The translations under genes were made by a program, and so were the position numbers. The notes below the pieces were generated by a model that searched no databases, was not told where the DNA came from, and saw nothing but the letters and a program-made list of their open reading frames with translations. 64,000 bases of DNA, from contig JAMZNZ010000001.1 of the NCBI GenBank assembly GCA_024178355.1, positions 1-64,000 of the forward strand, read 5' to 3'. Source of the stretch: Maricaulaceae bacterium EIL42A08. Its GTDB lineage: Bacteria; Pseudomonadota; Alphaproteobacteria; Caulobacterales; Maricaulaceae. Positions 36,312-47,149 of the stretch are shown in pieces (position 1 is the stretch's first letter; each line of letters begins with the position of its first letter).

Positions 36312-36443
36312 TTTGAACTCCGTTGTTTTCGGCCTATTTGCCGGGGGGGTCGAACGCGCGTTTACTTGGGACCCACGCCGTGTGGGTGCAACCCCCTCGC
36401 GGCGACGCTAACGCAAGTGTGACGACATCTGGAGCCGCCGCCC

Positions 36444-36938
36444 ATGCCGATCCTGACCATTATGCGCCACGCCAAGTCCGTTGACCGCATGGAAGCTGAA
36501 GATGATTTCGAGCGCGGCCTGACCGAGCGCGGGCGCGCCGATGCGACCGAAGCCGGTGAGGCGATGAAGGCGGCGGGCCTTAAAGCGGACATCGCGCTGG
36601 TCAGTCCGGCGCGGCGCACGCGTGAGACTTACAAGCATATCGCAGAGGTGATGGGCACGCCGCCGGTCGATGATCCGATGGTGCTGTATCACGCCACCCA
36701 CGCCATGCTGGTCCGCGCGATCAACACGGCGATCGAGGACGGGGCCAACGATATCGTTCTGGTCGGACACAATCCCGGCATAGGTGCGCTCGTCCATAGC
36801 CTGGCCGGGCAAAGCGGCCGCGCGGTGGACCTTCCCATGGGCTGGCCAACCAGTGCTGTCGCGGCCTTTAAGGTTAGCGTTGAGGACGGCGATCTGATCG
36901 CGTCCGAGCGTCTGATGGTGTTCAACCCCAAGGACTGA
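36444..36938 (+). CDS. sixA: SixA-like phosphohistidine phosphatase
   Basis: A 164-residue histidine-phosphatase-superfamily protein. The catalytic motif is MRHAKSVD (RHA-type, with Lys-Ser as in SixA), followed by GLTERGRADATEAGE, SPARRTRETYKHI (second Arg) and LVGHNPGIGALVHSL (second His). SixA removes phosphate from histidine in phosphotransfer proteins such as ArcB or NPr. The target here is unknown, though two hybrid kinases lie in the window. The glycosyltransferase gene starts 20 bases downstream, so the two may be co-transcribed. Confidence 0.88.
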   Translation: MPILTIMRHAKSVDRMEAEDDFERGLTERGRADATEAGEAMKAAGLKADIALVSPARRTRETYKHIAEVMGTPPVDDPMVLYHATHAMLVRAINTAIEDGANDIVLVGHNPGIGALVHSLAGQSGRAVDLPMGWPTSAVAAFKVSVEDGDLIASERLMVFNPKD

Positions 36939-36958
36939 TTCGCTTAATAGGAGAATAT

Positions 36959-38512
36959 GTGATTAAACTTCCCCCAAGTGCGCTCTTGGGGGACGCCATG
37001 GCAGAGTCAGGCCTGCACGATCTTTCGGTCGCCTATTCAGATTCAAGCATTGACCCGGTTGCATTCACAGCGGCCTTTCATCTTTATCACATGCAGCCTG
37101 TAGCCAGCGCGGGCCATTCGCTTGCACCGCCCCTGGCGCTGATCCTGGGGCCTTCAAGCTTTGTTCTGGGGCTCATCTGGCTGGTACCCGGCGTAGTACT
37201 ATCTGTTCTGATTGGCCTTCTTTATCTTTACATTTTCGCGCTGATTATCCTGCGCATCGGTGCCGGAATGGTTGGATGCCAGCACGCTCCGCCCCCCGCC
37301 CTTGCCACCCGCGACCTTCCAGAGATGAGCGTCATTGTTGTGATGTATCGCGAAAGCGAGGTGGTGGCGGGGCTGTGCGCCGGGCTCAACCGCCTCGATT
37401 ACCCCCGTGATCGGCTAGACATCCTTCTGGTCCTTGAGGCTGGAGACCGCGAAACCATCAGCGCTGCGCGTGCCGCCGCGCGCCGCTATGGGTTTCGCGT
37501 CCTTATCGCACCAGCCTGCGGACCGCAGACCAAGCCGCGTGCTCTGAACTACGCGCTACAATTTGCCAGAGGCTCTCTGGTGACTGTCTATGACGCAGAA
37601 GATTCCCCTAGCCGCAGCCAGCTCACACAGGCCGCAGCCGCCTTTGCCGCCAACGACAGGCTCGGCGTCGTTCAGGCACCTCTGGGCTGGTATAATGCCG
37701 AAGACTGCTGGCTGACGCGGCAGTTCGCACTGGAATATGCGGCCCAGTTTCATGGCATTCTTCCCCTGCTGTCGCGCCTTTCCATGCCGCTGCCGCTGGG
37801 CGGGACCAGCAATGTGTTTCGCGTCGACGCGCTGGAGGCTTGCGGCGGATGGGATCCATTCAATGTCACCGAGGATGCCGATCTGGGCTTTCGCCTGGCA
37901 CGCCATGGTTGGCAGGCCGGCCTCATCCCGGCCGGGACCGGTGAGGAGGCCCCAACCACGCTTGCACCCTGGATCGGTCAACGCAGCCGCTGGCTGAAGG
38001 GGCATCTGGTGACCTGGCTGGTTCAGATGCGCCAGCCCCGGCAGCTGGTAGCGTCTACCGGATGGCGCGGCTTGTGCGCGCTGCAGCTGACCCTGCTGGC
38101 CAATGTCTTCAGTGCGATCGCACAGCTTCCCGGCCTTATCCTCATCAGTACCGGTGTGGTGCTGGCGGCGGTCGGGGCGGCCAGCTGGCTGACTTTTCTT
38201 GGGCTTGGCTTCGGGCTTCTGGCCTGGGCGGCTTCGCTGATCTGCCTGTGGTCAAGTGCTCGGCGCGCCGGCGTGCGATGCCGCGTCACTGACCTCCTCT
38301 CCACGCCGCTTTACTGGCTATGCCAGCTTCCCGCTGCGATGCGAGCCTTGAAGGAAATGGGGTCTGAGCCCTATGTCTGGGTCAAGACCCGTCACGGGGT
38401 CTCCACGACCCGGCGCGAGGCCCCCGATGACACTCACGGTCACTCTTATCCTGATGGCGATTACGGCCGGGCTGTTTGCCCTGTGCGCCTGGCGGTCGAA
38501 CCTGCCCACTGA
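36959..38512 (+). CDS. Membrane-bound family 2 glycosyltransferase
   Basis: A 517-residue processive-type GT2. A hydrophobic stretch lies at about 65-105, the cytoplasmic catalytic domain at about 120-350, and further helices near the C-terminus. Active-site elements are SVIVVMYRES, the first Asp region (LVLEAGD), VYDAEDSPSRSQ (DxD-like), TEDADLGFRLARHG and the QRSRWLKGH motif typical of processive enzymes such as cellulose or glucan synthases. It probably makes or extends an exopolysaccharide; the sugar is not predictable. The start is GTG at 36959 with AGGAG upstream. Its last 86 bases overlap the next small gene in another frame. Confidence 0.88.
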   Translation: MIKLPPSALLGDAMAESGLHDLSVAYSDSSIDPVAFTAAFHLYHMQPVASAGHSLAPPLALILGPSSFVLGLIWLVPGVVLSVLIGLLYLYIFALIILRIGAGMVGCQHAPPPALATRDLPEMSVIVVMYRESEVVAGLCAGLNRLDYPRDRLDILLVLEAGDRETISAARAAARRYGFRVLIAPACGPQTKPRALNYALQFARGSLVTVYDAEDSPSRSQLTQAAAAFAANDRLGVVQAPLGWYNAEDCWLTRQFALEYAAQFHGILPLLSRLSMPLPLGGTSNVFRVDALEACGGWDPFNVTEDADLGFRLARHGWQAGLIPAGTGEEAPTTLAPWIGQRSRWLKGHLVTWLVQMRQPRQLVASTGWRGLCALQLTLLANVFSAIAQLPGLILISTGVVLAAVGAASWLTFLGLGFGLLAWAASLICLWSSARRAGVRCRVTDLLSTPLYWLCQLPAAMRALKEMGSEPYVWVKTRHGVSTTRREAPDDTHGHSYPDGDYGRAVCPVRLAVEPAH

Positions 38513-38642
38513 ACCGCCCAAAGTTCGCATGGTGCCATGGACGACGCTGTGCATCCTCTTGGGCGCGCTCTTCCTGTTCCTGCTGGCGCACGTCTTCACA
38601 CTGTTCGGGTTTGAAACCGGCCAGATGTTCAATCGCTTTTAG
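38427..38642 (+). CDS. Small membrane protein (71 residues)
   Basis: Two predicted transmembrane helices, TLTVTLILMAITAGLFALC and WTTLCILLGALFLFLLAHVF, joined by a polar loop (RSNLPTEPPKVRM). The ATG lies inside the end of the glycosyltransferase gene in a different frame (86-base overlap), so the start is supported by the helix pattern rather than by spacing. It may be an accessory subunit of the glycosyltransferase. The 3' end meets the VTT-type gene tail to tail. Confidence 0.7.
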   Translation: MTLTVTLILMAITAGLFALCAWRSNLPTEPPKVRMVPWTTLCILLGALFLFLLAHVFTLFGFETGQMFNRF

Positions 38643-39289
38643 GCAGCCGCCGGAATTCGGAAAATCTGGAAGAGCGTCCAGGCAAACAGGCCCGTGAACG
38701 CCAGCACCAGCCCCAGACTGCCCCACAGACGCAACCGCTTTGGCAAGCGCCGCCAAGTTTCAATGATGGCCGGTCCGAAGAAGAAGACCAGCAGCCCCAT
38801 CGCCAGATAGCGCACCGAGCGCCCCGCCAGCGCGGCAACCAGGAAGATTGCCGGATTCATCTGCACAATCCCGGCCGCGAAGGATGCGACCTGCACCGGC
38901 GTCGGGGCCAGCATGGCCAGCGCCACCGCCCAGCCGCCGATGGAGTCGATACGGCCCTGTGAAGCATCAAGCGCAGCCGACATGGCCGGTCTGGCGGCAA
39001 TAAAGCCTTCCAGCATGCCAAACGCAGCCCGCCCCGCCGCATAGCAGATCAGGCACCCCACAACGCTGCCCAGTGTTACGACCAGCGTGACCACAAGCGT
39101 CTGTGTCCGCCCGCGCAGCATGTAGGCCAGCATCGGAAACTCGATCGGCCAGGGCAGGATGGAGGATTCCAGGATCGACCCGAAATATAGCGCTGGCAGC
39201 GCCATTTTTCCCCGCAAAAGCAGCCGGGCCCGTGCTTTCAGGCGTAGCCCGGAGTGGCGATTGGCGGCTTTAGACACAGGTCGGTCCAT
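38639..39289 (-). CDS. VTT-domain (DedA/YqaA-like) membrane protein
   Basis: A 216-residue integral membrane protein with about five hydrophobic segments. The VTT-type pattern is visible: a re-entrant start FGSILESSILPWPIEFPMLAY, a Gly-rich helix VVTLGSVVGCLICYAAGRAA, then APTPVQVASFAAGIVQMNP and AALAGRSVRYLAMGLLVFF. The family includes lipid scramblase or flippase-like proteins such as DedA and TMEM41. The substrate is unknown. I chose the ATG at 39289 over a longer unconserved extension to 39394. It overlaps the previous small gene's stop by four bases, tail to tail. Confidence 0.82.
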   Translation of the reverse strand: MDRPVSKAANRHSGLRLKARARLLLRGKMALPALYFGSILESSILPWPIEFPMLAYMLRGRTQTLVVTLVVTLGSVVGCLICYAAGRAAFGMLEGFIAARPAMSAALDASQGRIDSIGGWAVALAMLAPTPVQVASFAAGIVQMNPAIFLVAALAGRSVRYLAMGLLVFFFGPAIIETWRRLPKRLRLWGSLGLVLAFTGLFAWTLFQIFRIPAAA

Positions 39290-39312
39290 GCGATTTCGTG
39301 GTCCTTGAGTGA

Positions 39313-41766
<2,454 letters not shown>

Positions 41767-41790
41767 TCGACGCGTTCAGCCCATCAATGC

Positions 41791-41826
41791 AGCGGCGCTC
41801 TGGCAACGGAGCGCCGCTGTTTTTTT
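41791..41826 (+). terminator. Rho-independent terminator of katG
   Basis: AGCGGCGCTC (41791-41800) pairs with GAGCGCCGCT (41809-41818) around an eight-base loop, followed by seven T residues. It is 25 bases past the katG stop and separates katG from the next operon. Confidence 0.92.
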
Positions 41827-41997
41827 GGCTAACATCAAACTAACCAATCGATAGAATTTGTCGCAGGCTTCGCATAAAAGTTGCGCTCCTGCCCGACCCT
41901 GCCTAGGCTTTCACTTCAGCGTTTCATCAAGTCGCCAATTCAATCATCTTTGCGACCGAGTGAACCCTTAAGACATTGACCAGGGACAGGATTTTAT

Positions 41998-42690
41998 ATG
42001 TCGAACATTGCGGGTAAGGCGTATGCGATGAATGTCGTTACGCCAAGCAACCGGAAGATCAGCTGGATCAACCGGACCATATTCATGTTTTTCCGCTGTC
42101 TACCCACTGCCCTCCAGGGCCTGCTGGGGTTGCAGCTGATCCACTTTGCACGCTGGGTCTTTATCAAGCCGGACCAATGGCCAGACCTGGGTCAGGGCAA
42201 ACAGACGGTCCAGAATGACTATGTGCTGTTCTGCTCCAACTTTAACGGCACCTGGGACCAGTATATCGACGCCTTCTCCGATGGCATTCCGCTGGGACTG
42301 GACCTGTTCTGGTATTCCTCGATCAAATACCCTCGGTCGATCCCGATCACACCCTTTAAAAACTACATTACTTTCAATCAGATAAATACTGATTACTACT
42401 AAAACGCTACCCCGGGTTCGGCCCAGCGCGACATCAAGACCAGCCTGTCCATCTACAACGAGGTGGAGAAGCTGACCGAGCTGCACCGGACCGCAACCCC
42501 CGATGAGTTTGCAGCCGCCTACGCCAAGGTCGCCAGCCTGATCCAGAACGGTTTGGGCGATCCCGGCTTTGGTCCTGTGGCAAGCCTTGATACCGAGCGG
42601 GCCCAGGTCAATCGCTACGCCTATGCCGAGCATAATCATGGCCAAGCTCCCTCACCTGCTGCTGACGCCGCTACACCGAAGGGGGCCTGA
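41998..42690 (+). pseudogene. Unrecognised gene of the peroxidase/P450 operon, with in-frame TAA
   Basis: One frame runs from the ATG at 41998 (AGGA nine bases upstream) to TGA at 42690, broken only by TAA at 42400-42402 after codon 134. Before the stop the protein has a hydrophobic segment (LQGLLGLQLIHFARWVFI) and a polar domain (DYVLFCSNFNGTWDQYIDAF). After it the frame continues NATPGSAQRDIKTS and VEKLTELHRTATPDEF with the same GC-rich codon style. The stop is preceded by TAC-TAC, so a Tyr codon changed to TAA is the simplest reading (DYY-stop-NAT). The family is not recognised. Either this is a pseudogene, a sequence error, or a stop that is read through. A truncated protein from 41998 to 42402 could also be made. 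The next gene starts three bases downstream. Confidence 0.65.
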
Positions 42691-42693
42691 ACC

Positions 42694-43758
42694 ATGCCGG
42701 ATTTTGATAACGGACATATCTTCCTGACCACGCTGGCTCCAATCAAGCCGGGCGCACCAGCCGATGACCCCCAGGTTTCCCATGGCCAGCGGATCCGCAC
42801 GGGCCTGTCCCTGATGCCGGTTGCGCGCCAGTCACCGGCCACCGCGAACGCGCGCGAGATCAGTCCCTTTGCCCGCAACACGCGCAACCATCTGGCGCGC
42901 ATGTTTGTGCTCAACGACACGGTCTATAACGGCCGCAACACGATGAACCCGATCGCCGCCATCGTGCGCAGCATCCCGATCATTCGAAACTTCTTTGGCG
43001 GCGGCGTTCCGGCCAATGTTTTAAAGCCGCAGAAGATGGACCATCTGAACGCGTCCTATCTGGTGTTCTGCGCTGATATCGACGCGATCACGGACGATGG
43101 CGATCCGCTTCCGGCCAACCTGAACGCGGCCCAGCAACGTGATGTGCGCCATTCCTATGCCCGCAAGCTGTGGGAGACGATGAGCGAGGAGCTGATCGCG
43201 CTCTACTCCAATTGCTACGGGTTTGAAGGCGTTGATTCAGCAGACAAGTTTGCCGCCTATCTGGACCGCTGCCACGTGGAAACGACCATGCCGTTCCACG
43301 ATTACTAGTTCCAGACGCCCGCCTTTAATAACTCCAAGCTGATGATCGGGCTTGGGGCCGTCACCGCCCTGAGCTTCGTCGCGGCGATTGCAGGCTTCGC
43401 GCTCCACATCTTTGGCTTGGCGCAAATTCCCTTCACCAGCTGGCCCACCAATCTGTTCTGGCCTTGCGCGACCATGCTTGGTCTTGTGCTGGGTTTCATC
43501 ACTGTCAAATTCATCAACTCACGCGGCCAGAAACCCTTCCCGCTGGGCAAGTATGATGACCTGCCGTCGGTGCTCAAGGCGATCTACATCCAGCAGAAGA
43601 TGGCCGATTTCTACATCGACAATCAGGGTGCTGATCCAGACGCGCTGCATGCTGCCTTCGGCAAATTCATCACCGAGCACGACCCGCAGAACACCCATTC
43701 GAAAACGCAGAAGCCGGGCGTCATTTCCTCGGCCGATCCGCAAAACGTAACTTCTTGA
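42694..43758 (+). pseudogene. Second unrecognised operon gene, with in-frame TAG before membrane domain
   Basis: A frame from the ATG at 42694 to TGA at 43758 (354 codons) is interrupted once, by TAG at 43306-43308. The part before it is a soluble domain (204 residues: HLNASYLVFCADIDAITDDG, RHSYARKLWETMSEELIALY, CHVETTMPFHDY). The part after, starting FQTPAFNNSKLMIGLG, contains two membrane helices (GAVTALSFVAAIAGFALHIF and FWPCATMLGLVLGFITV) and ends in a polar tail. Codon use stays the same across the stop. The YLVFCADID region resembles YVLFCSNFN in the preceding gene, so they may be distant relatives. The function is unknown. If the stop is sometimes read through, a membrane-anchored form would be made. 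It lies 17 bases upstream of the DyP gene. Confidence 0.65.
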
Positions 43759-43775
43759 AGAGTTGAGCCAAATCC

Positions 43776-45482
43776 ATGACACGTGAGCTGAATCTCAACG
43801 ATATTCAGGGTAATATCACCCGCGCCTATGGCCGCTATTCCTTCCCGTTTGCGCGCTATTATTTCTTCCACTTCCCTGACGCGGCCTGCGGTCGCAAATT
43901 CATCGACAAGGTGTGTGAAAAGATCACCACTGCAGCGCGCTGGCCGACCATGCAGGACAAGCCAGACTGCACCACCAATTGCGCTTTCACCTTCCCCGGT
44001 CTGCTGGCGCTGCAGCTATCGATCCGGGCGCTCAAGGAGATGCCGTTCGAGTTTATCGAGGGCATGAAGGCGCGCGCCTTCATTCTGGGCGATCGCGACC
44101 AGACCCAGACCGAAGCCGAGGCCTTCAAGGCCAACTGGAACGACCACTGGGACCCGATCTGGAAGCATAATCGCGAGTTTGGTTCCGATGGCTCCAACGA
44201 CGTACACATGCTGGTTACGCTCAACGCCCAGATCAAACCGGGCACCACCGACCAGCCGCACCCGGCGCTGGAAGAGCGCGCCGACTGGCTCATCAAACAG
44301 GCCGAAGCCTGCGGAGTGCGCGTCATGAATGGCGTGGGTCCCGACGGCAAAGGCACCTACCAGTCCGCCTCGGCCGTGTTTGACAAGATTGGTGAGGCTG
44401 TTCTGCCCACCGCCAAGGAGCATTTCGGCTTTACCGATGGCATCGGCGATCCCGTGTTTGAGGGCCAGTTTGAGCCTGAAGACGAAGCCAGGAATGTCAT
44501 CGGCCGCGGCAAGCTGATGGGCAACGGCTGGGAACCGCTGGCCACCGGCGAATTCCTGCTGGGCCATCCCGACGAAAGCCAGGAATTGCCCCCAGCGGCC
44601 AAGCCACCCGAATTCATGCACAATTCCAGCTTCTTCGCGTTTCGAAAGCTGCATGAGAATGTCGCCAGCTTTGATGAGGTCGTCGACACCGAGGCTGAAA
44701 AATTCGCCAAGGTCATGAATGTCAACATCGAAGAGGCGCGCGAAACCATCCGGGCCAAGATGTGCGGGCGCTGGTCAGACGGCGTGCCGCTGATGAAATA
44801 CCCGACCTATGACGAGTGGCAGGCGTTTCGCAAAGCCAGCGGCTTTATCCCGGACATCCAGCCGGATGATACGCCGGAAGAAAAGCAGAAGAAGGCGCTG
44901 GATGCCTATGGCAGGCACATCGCCTATATTCGCTCGCCAGAGGCACGGGACTTCAGATATGCCGATGACATGCAGGGCTATAAATGCCCGCTCGGCTCGC
45001 ATATGCGCCGGGTCAACACGCGCGATTATCTTGATCCGCTGAACAATGTCGGAACCGACCCCAAGACCGGCAAGCCAGCAGAAAACCCCAACGCCACCAG
45101 CGCACTGAACAAGCGTCGTCGCATCCTTCGCCGGGGCCTGCCTTATGGTCCGTCCAATCTGGAGCACAAGGACGACGACACTGAACAGGGCGTCATCATG
45201 ATGATCATGGGCGCAAACCTGTTTCGTCAGTTCGAGTTCGTGCAGCAGCAGTGGATTCAGTACGGCCTCGATTTTCACCAGGGCAACAACACCTGCCCGA
45301 TGCTGGGCGATCACAGCCACCACAAACGGCACACGATTGAGTCCGACCCGGCGTCGGGCAAACCGCCCTACGTGATGAGCACGCTGAAAACCTTCGTGGA
45401 ATGTCGCGGTGGCGACTATTTCTTCGCGCCCTCAATGACGGGCCTTCGCATGCTCGCCATGGGCACGATCGACCCGACCTAA
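43776..45482 (+). CDS. DyP-type haem peroxidase
   Basis: A 568-residue dye-decolourising peroxidase of the long type. The signature GXXDG is FGFTDGIGDP, with the catalytic D221. The proximal haem ligand is H409 in CPLGSHMRRVNTRD, and the distal Arg is likely R453 (ILRRGLPYGPS). MHNSSFFAFRKLHENV is also typical. No Tat or Sec signal is seen, so it probably acts in the cytoplasm or is carried by a partner. DyP enzymes oxidise many aromatic or large substrates with hydrogen peroxide. It sits in an operon between two unrecognised genes and a P450, with an 18-base gap to the latter. Confidence 0.92.
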   Translation: MTRELNLNDIQGNITRAYGRYSFPFARYYFFHFPDAACGRKFIDKVCEKITTAARWPTMQDKPDCTTNCAFTFPGLLALQLSIRALKEMPFEFIEGMKARAFILGDRDQTQTEAEAFKANWNDHWDPIWKHNREFGSDGSNDVHMLVTLNAQIKPGTTDQPHPALEERADWLIKQAEACGVRVMNGVGPDGKGTYQSASAVFDKIGEAVLPTAKEHFGFTDGIGDPVFEGQFEPEDEARNVIGRGKLMGNGWEPLATGEFLLGHPDESQELPPAAKPPEFMHNSSFFAFRKLHENVASFDEVVDTEAEKFAKVMNVNIEEARETIRAKMCGRWSDGVPLMKYPTYDEWQAFRKASGFIPDIQPDDTPEEKQKKALDAYGRHIAYIRSPEARDFRYADDMQGYKCPLGSHMRRVNTRDYLDPLNNVGTDPKTGKPAENPNATSALNKRRRILRRGLPYGPSNLEHKDDDTEQGVIMMIMGANLFRQFEFVQQQWIQYGLDFHQGNNTCPMLGDHSHHKRHTIESDPASGKPPYVMSTLKTFVECRGGDYFFAPSMTGLRMLAMGTIDPT

Positions 45483-45500
45483 CGCCAGAGGCGCACAAAT

Positions 45501-46844
45501 ATGTTTACGAAAATTGCCAATATTTTCATCTCGCTCTTCACCCTTTTGAGGGTCATCGTGGCGGGACTGGTTTCGCTGCTTTACCTGATTGTGATGGGCG
45601 CTGTGTCGCTGGTCTCCGGCGGGATCGGGCCGTTTCTGCTCAAACCTGCGACCCAGCAGAAAGTCTTTAATGTGTTGCGCGCCTTCTGGCCGAACATCGC
45701 GTTGAACACCGTGATCATCAAGTCCTACGAAAACACCGGCACGGTGATCGTCACCCGGCGCGAGGACGTGCTGGACGTGCTCAGCCGCGATGCGGACTTT
45801 GAGGTCGTCTACGGCAGCCGCATGAAGAAGCTGACCAATGGCGACAACTTCTTCCTGGGCATGCAGCCAGGCTGGGACTATCAGCGCGATGTGTCGGCCA
45901 TGCGCCTGGCAGCGCGGATTGATGATGTGCCCAACATCATCCTGCCCAACGCCCAGACGCGATCTGCGGAGATCGTTGAATCGGCTGGCGGCAAGATCGA
46001 CATGGTCCAGGACCTGACCCTGCTGGTCCCGTGGGAGATGACCTCCACCTATTTCGGGGCCGGCGGCGAGCGCGACGCCATGGCGGAGTGGACGACCAAT
46101 CTGTTCTGGTATCTGTTTGCCGACCTGGGCGCGGATGAGCAGCTGGATGATATCGCGATGAGCGATGCCGCCGCCCTGCGCAGCTATCTTGATGACCATA
46201 TCGCCGCGCGCAAAGCCAAGCCGACCAAGGACGACGATGTTCTCAACCGCTGTCTCGCCCTTCAGAAGGCAGACACCCCCGGCATGAGCGATCTGGGCAT
46301 CCGCAACAACCTGCTAGGCCTTCTTATCGGGGCTATTCCGACCATTTCAAAGGCCAGCTGCTTTGCCATCGATGAATTGCTGAACCGCCCTGAACAGCTC
46401 GCCGGAGCCCAGGCCGCGGCGCGCGATGGCAATGACGCGCTGATGGCTAATTACGTATGGGAAGCGCTTCGCTTTAACCCGTTCAGCCCGCTGCTCTATC
46501 GCCGCGCGACGCGCGACGCGACCATTGCGCCATCAACCCTGCGCCGGGTCCGGGTCAAAAAAGGCCAGATGGTGTTCGCAACCACCGCTGCAGCCTGTTT
46601 TGACCCCTACGACCTGGCATCGCCTGGAGCGTTCAAAACCGACCGCCCCTGGGAAACCTATATTCCCTGGGGGTATGGCATGCACAAATGCTTTGGCAGC
46701 GCCATCAACAAGGCTGTCATCCCGGCCATATTGAAGCCCGTGCTGATGCAGAAGAATTTGCGCCGCGCACCAGGTGAGGCCGGCCAGATCAATAACGGCA
46801 CGTCCGCCTTCCCCCAGCATTTCCATCTGGAGTGGGATAGGTAA
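45501..46844 (+). CDS. Membrane-anchored cytochrome P450 with atypical I-helix
   Basis: A 447-residue P450-like protein. The N-terminus has a long hydrophobic anchor (about 8-45). The haem-binding loop is WGYGMHKCFGSAINKA with Cys397, and the K-helix ExxR is E321-R324 (WEALRFNPFSP). The I-helix, normally A/G-G-x-D/E-T, reads GAIPT at 277-281: proline replaces the acidic residue, and no ferredoxin or reductase gene is nearby. Such a site suits peroxide- or hydroperoxide-driven chemistry rather than oxygen activation. Together with the upstream DyP peroxidase a peroxide-based two-step conversion is plausible, but the substrate is not known. Confidence 0.9.
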   Translation: MFTKIANIFISLFTLLRVIVAGLVSLLYLIVMGAVSLVSGGIGPFLLKPATQQKVFNVLRAFWPNIALNTVIIKSYENTGTVIVTRREDVLDVLSRDADFEVVYGSRMKKLTNGDNFFLGMQPGWDYQRDVSAMRLAARIDDVPNIILPNAQTRSAEIVESAGGKIDMVQDLTLLVPWEMTSTYFGAGGERDAMAEWTTNLFWYLFADLGADEQLDDIAMSDAAALRSYLDDHIAARKAKPTKDDDVLNRCLALQKADTPGMSDLGIRNNLLGLLIGAIPTISKASCFAIDELLNRPEQLAGAQAAARDGNDALMANYVWEALRFNPFSPLLYRRATRDATIAPSTLRRVRVKKGQMVFATTAAACFDPYDLASPGAFKTDRPWETYIPWGYGMHKCFGSAINKAVIPAILKPVLMQKNLRRAPGEAGQINNGTSAFPQHFHLEWDR

Positions 46845-46885
46845 GCGGAAGGCTGTTGAGCCCTGAATTAAATTTGCGAAGGAGT

Positions 46886-46959
46886 TGGAGCGGGTAGCGA
46901 GAATCGAACTCGCACGTTCAGCTTGGGAAGCTGACAGGCTACCATTACATCATACCCGC
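46886..46959 (-). tRNA. tRNA-Gly (anticodon CCC)
   Basis: On the minus strand the 7-base acceptor GCGGGTA (46953-46959) pairs with TACCCGC (46890-46896), with discriminator T and encoded CCA (46886-46888). The anticodon stem TCAGC/GCTGA encloses loop TTCCCAA, giving anticodon CCC, which reads GGG. The T loop GTTCGATTC is standard. It lies between the P450 gene and the TPR gene and could serve as an integration landmark. Confidence 0.95.
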
Positions 46960-47149
46960 ACATCTGTGTGCTGCGGCGTTATCGGTCGAAGCCCTCAAAA
47001 GCGCAAGTCTCCAATGCTTAAAGGCCGGATGCGTTAGCCGCCTCCCAACCCAAAAGAGGTTGCATCAAGAGTAAAAATTCAACCTTTGTGCAAGATTTTT
47101 ACGCGCTGAAGATTGCTAGCTGGCACGATTCATCGTACGTAGACTGGCC

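Noticed and set aside
42463-42690. Independent small gene starting at GTG 42463
   Set aside because: It is in the same frame as the gene from 41998 and lacks a convincing ribosome site; it is better seen as the part after the in-frame TAA.
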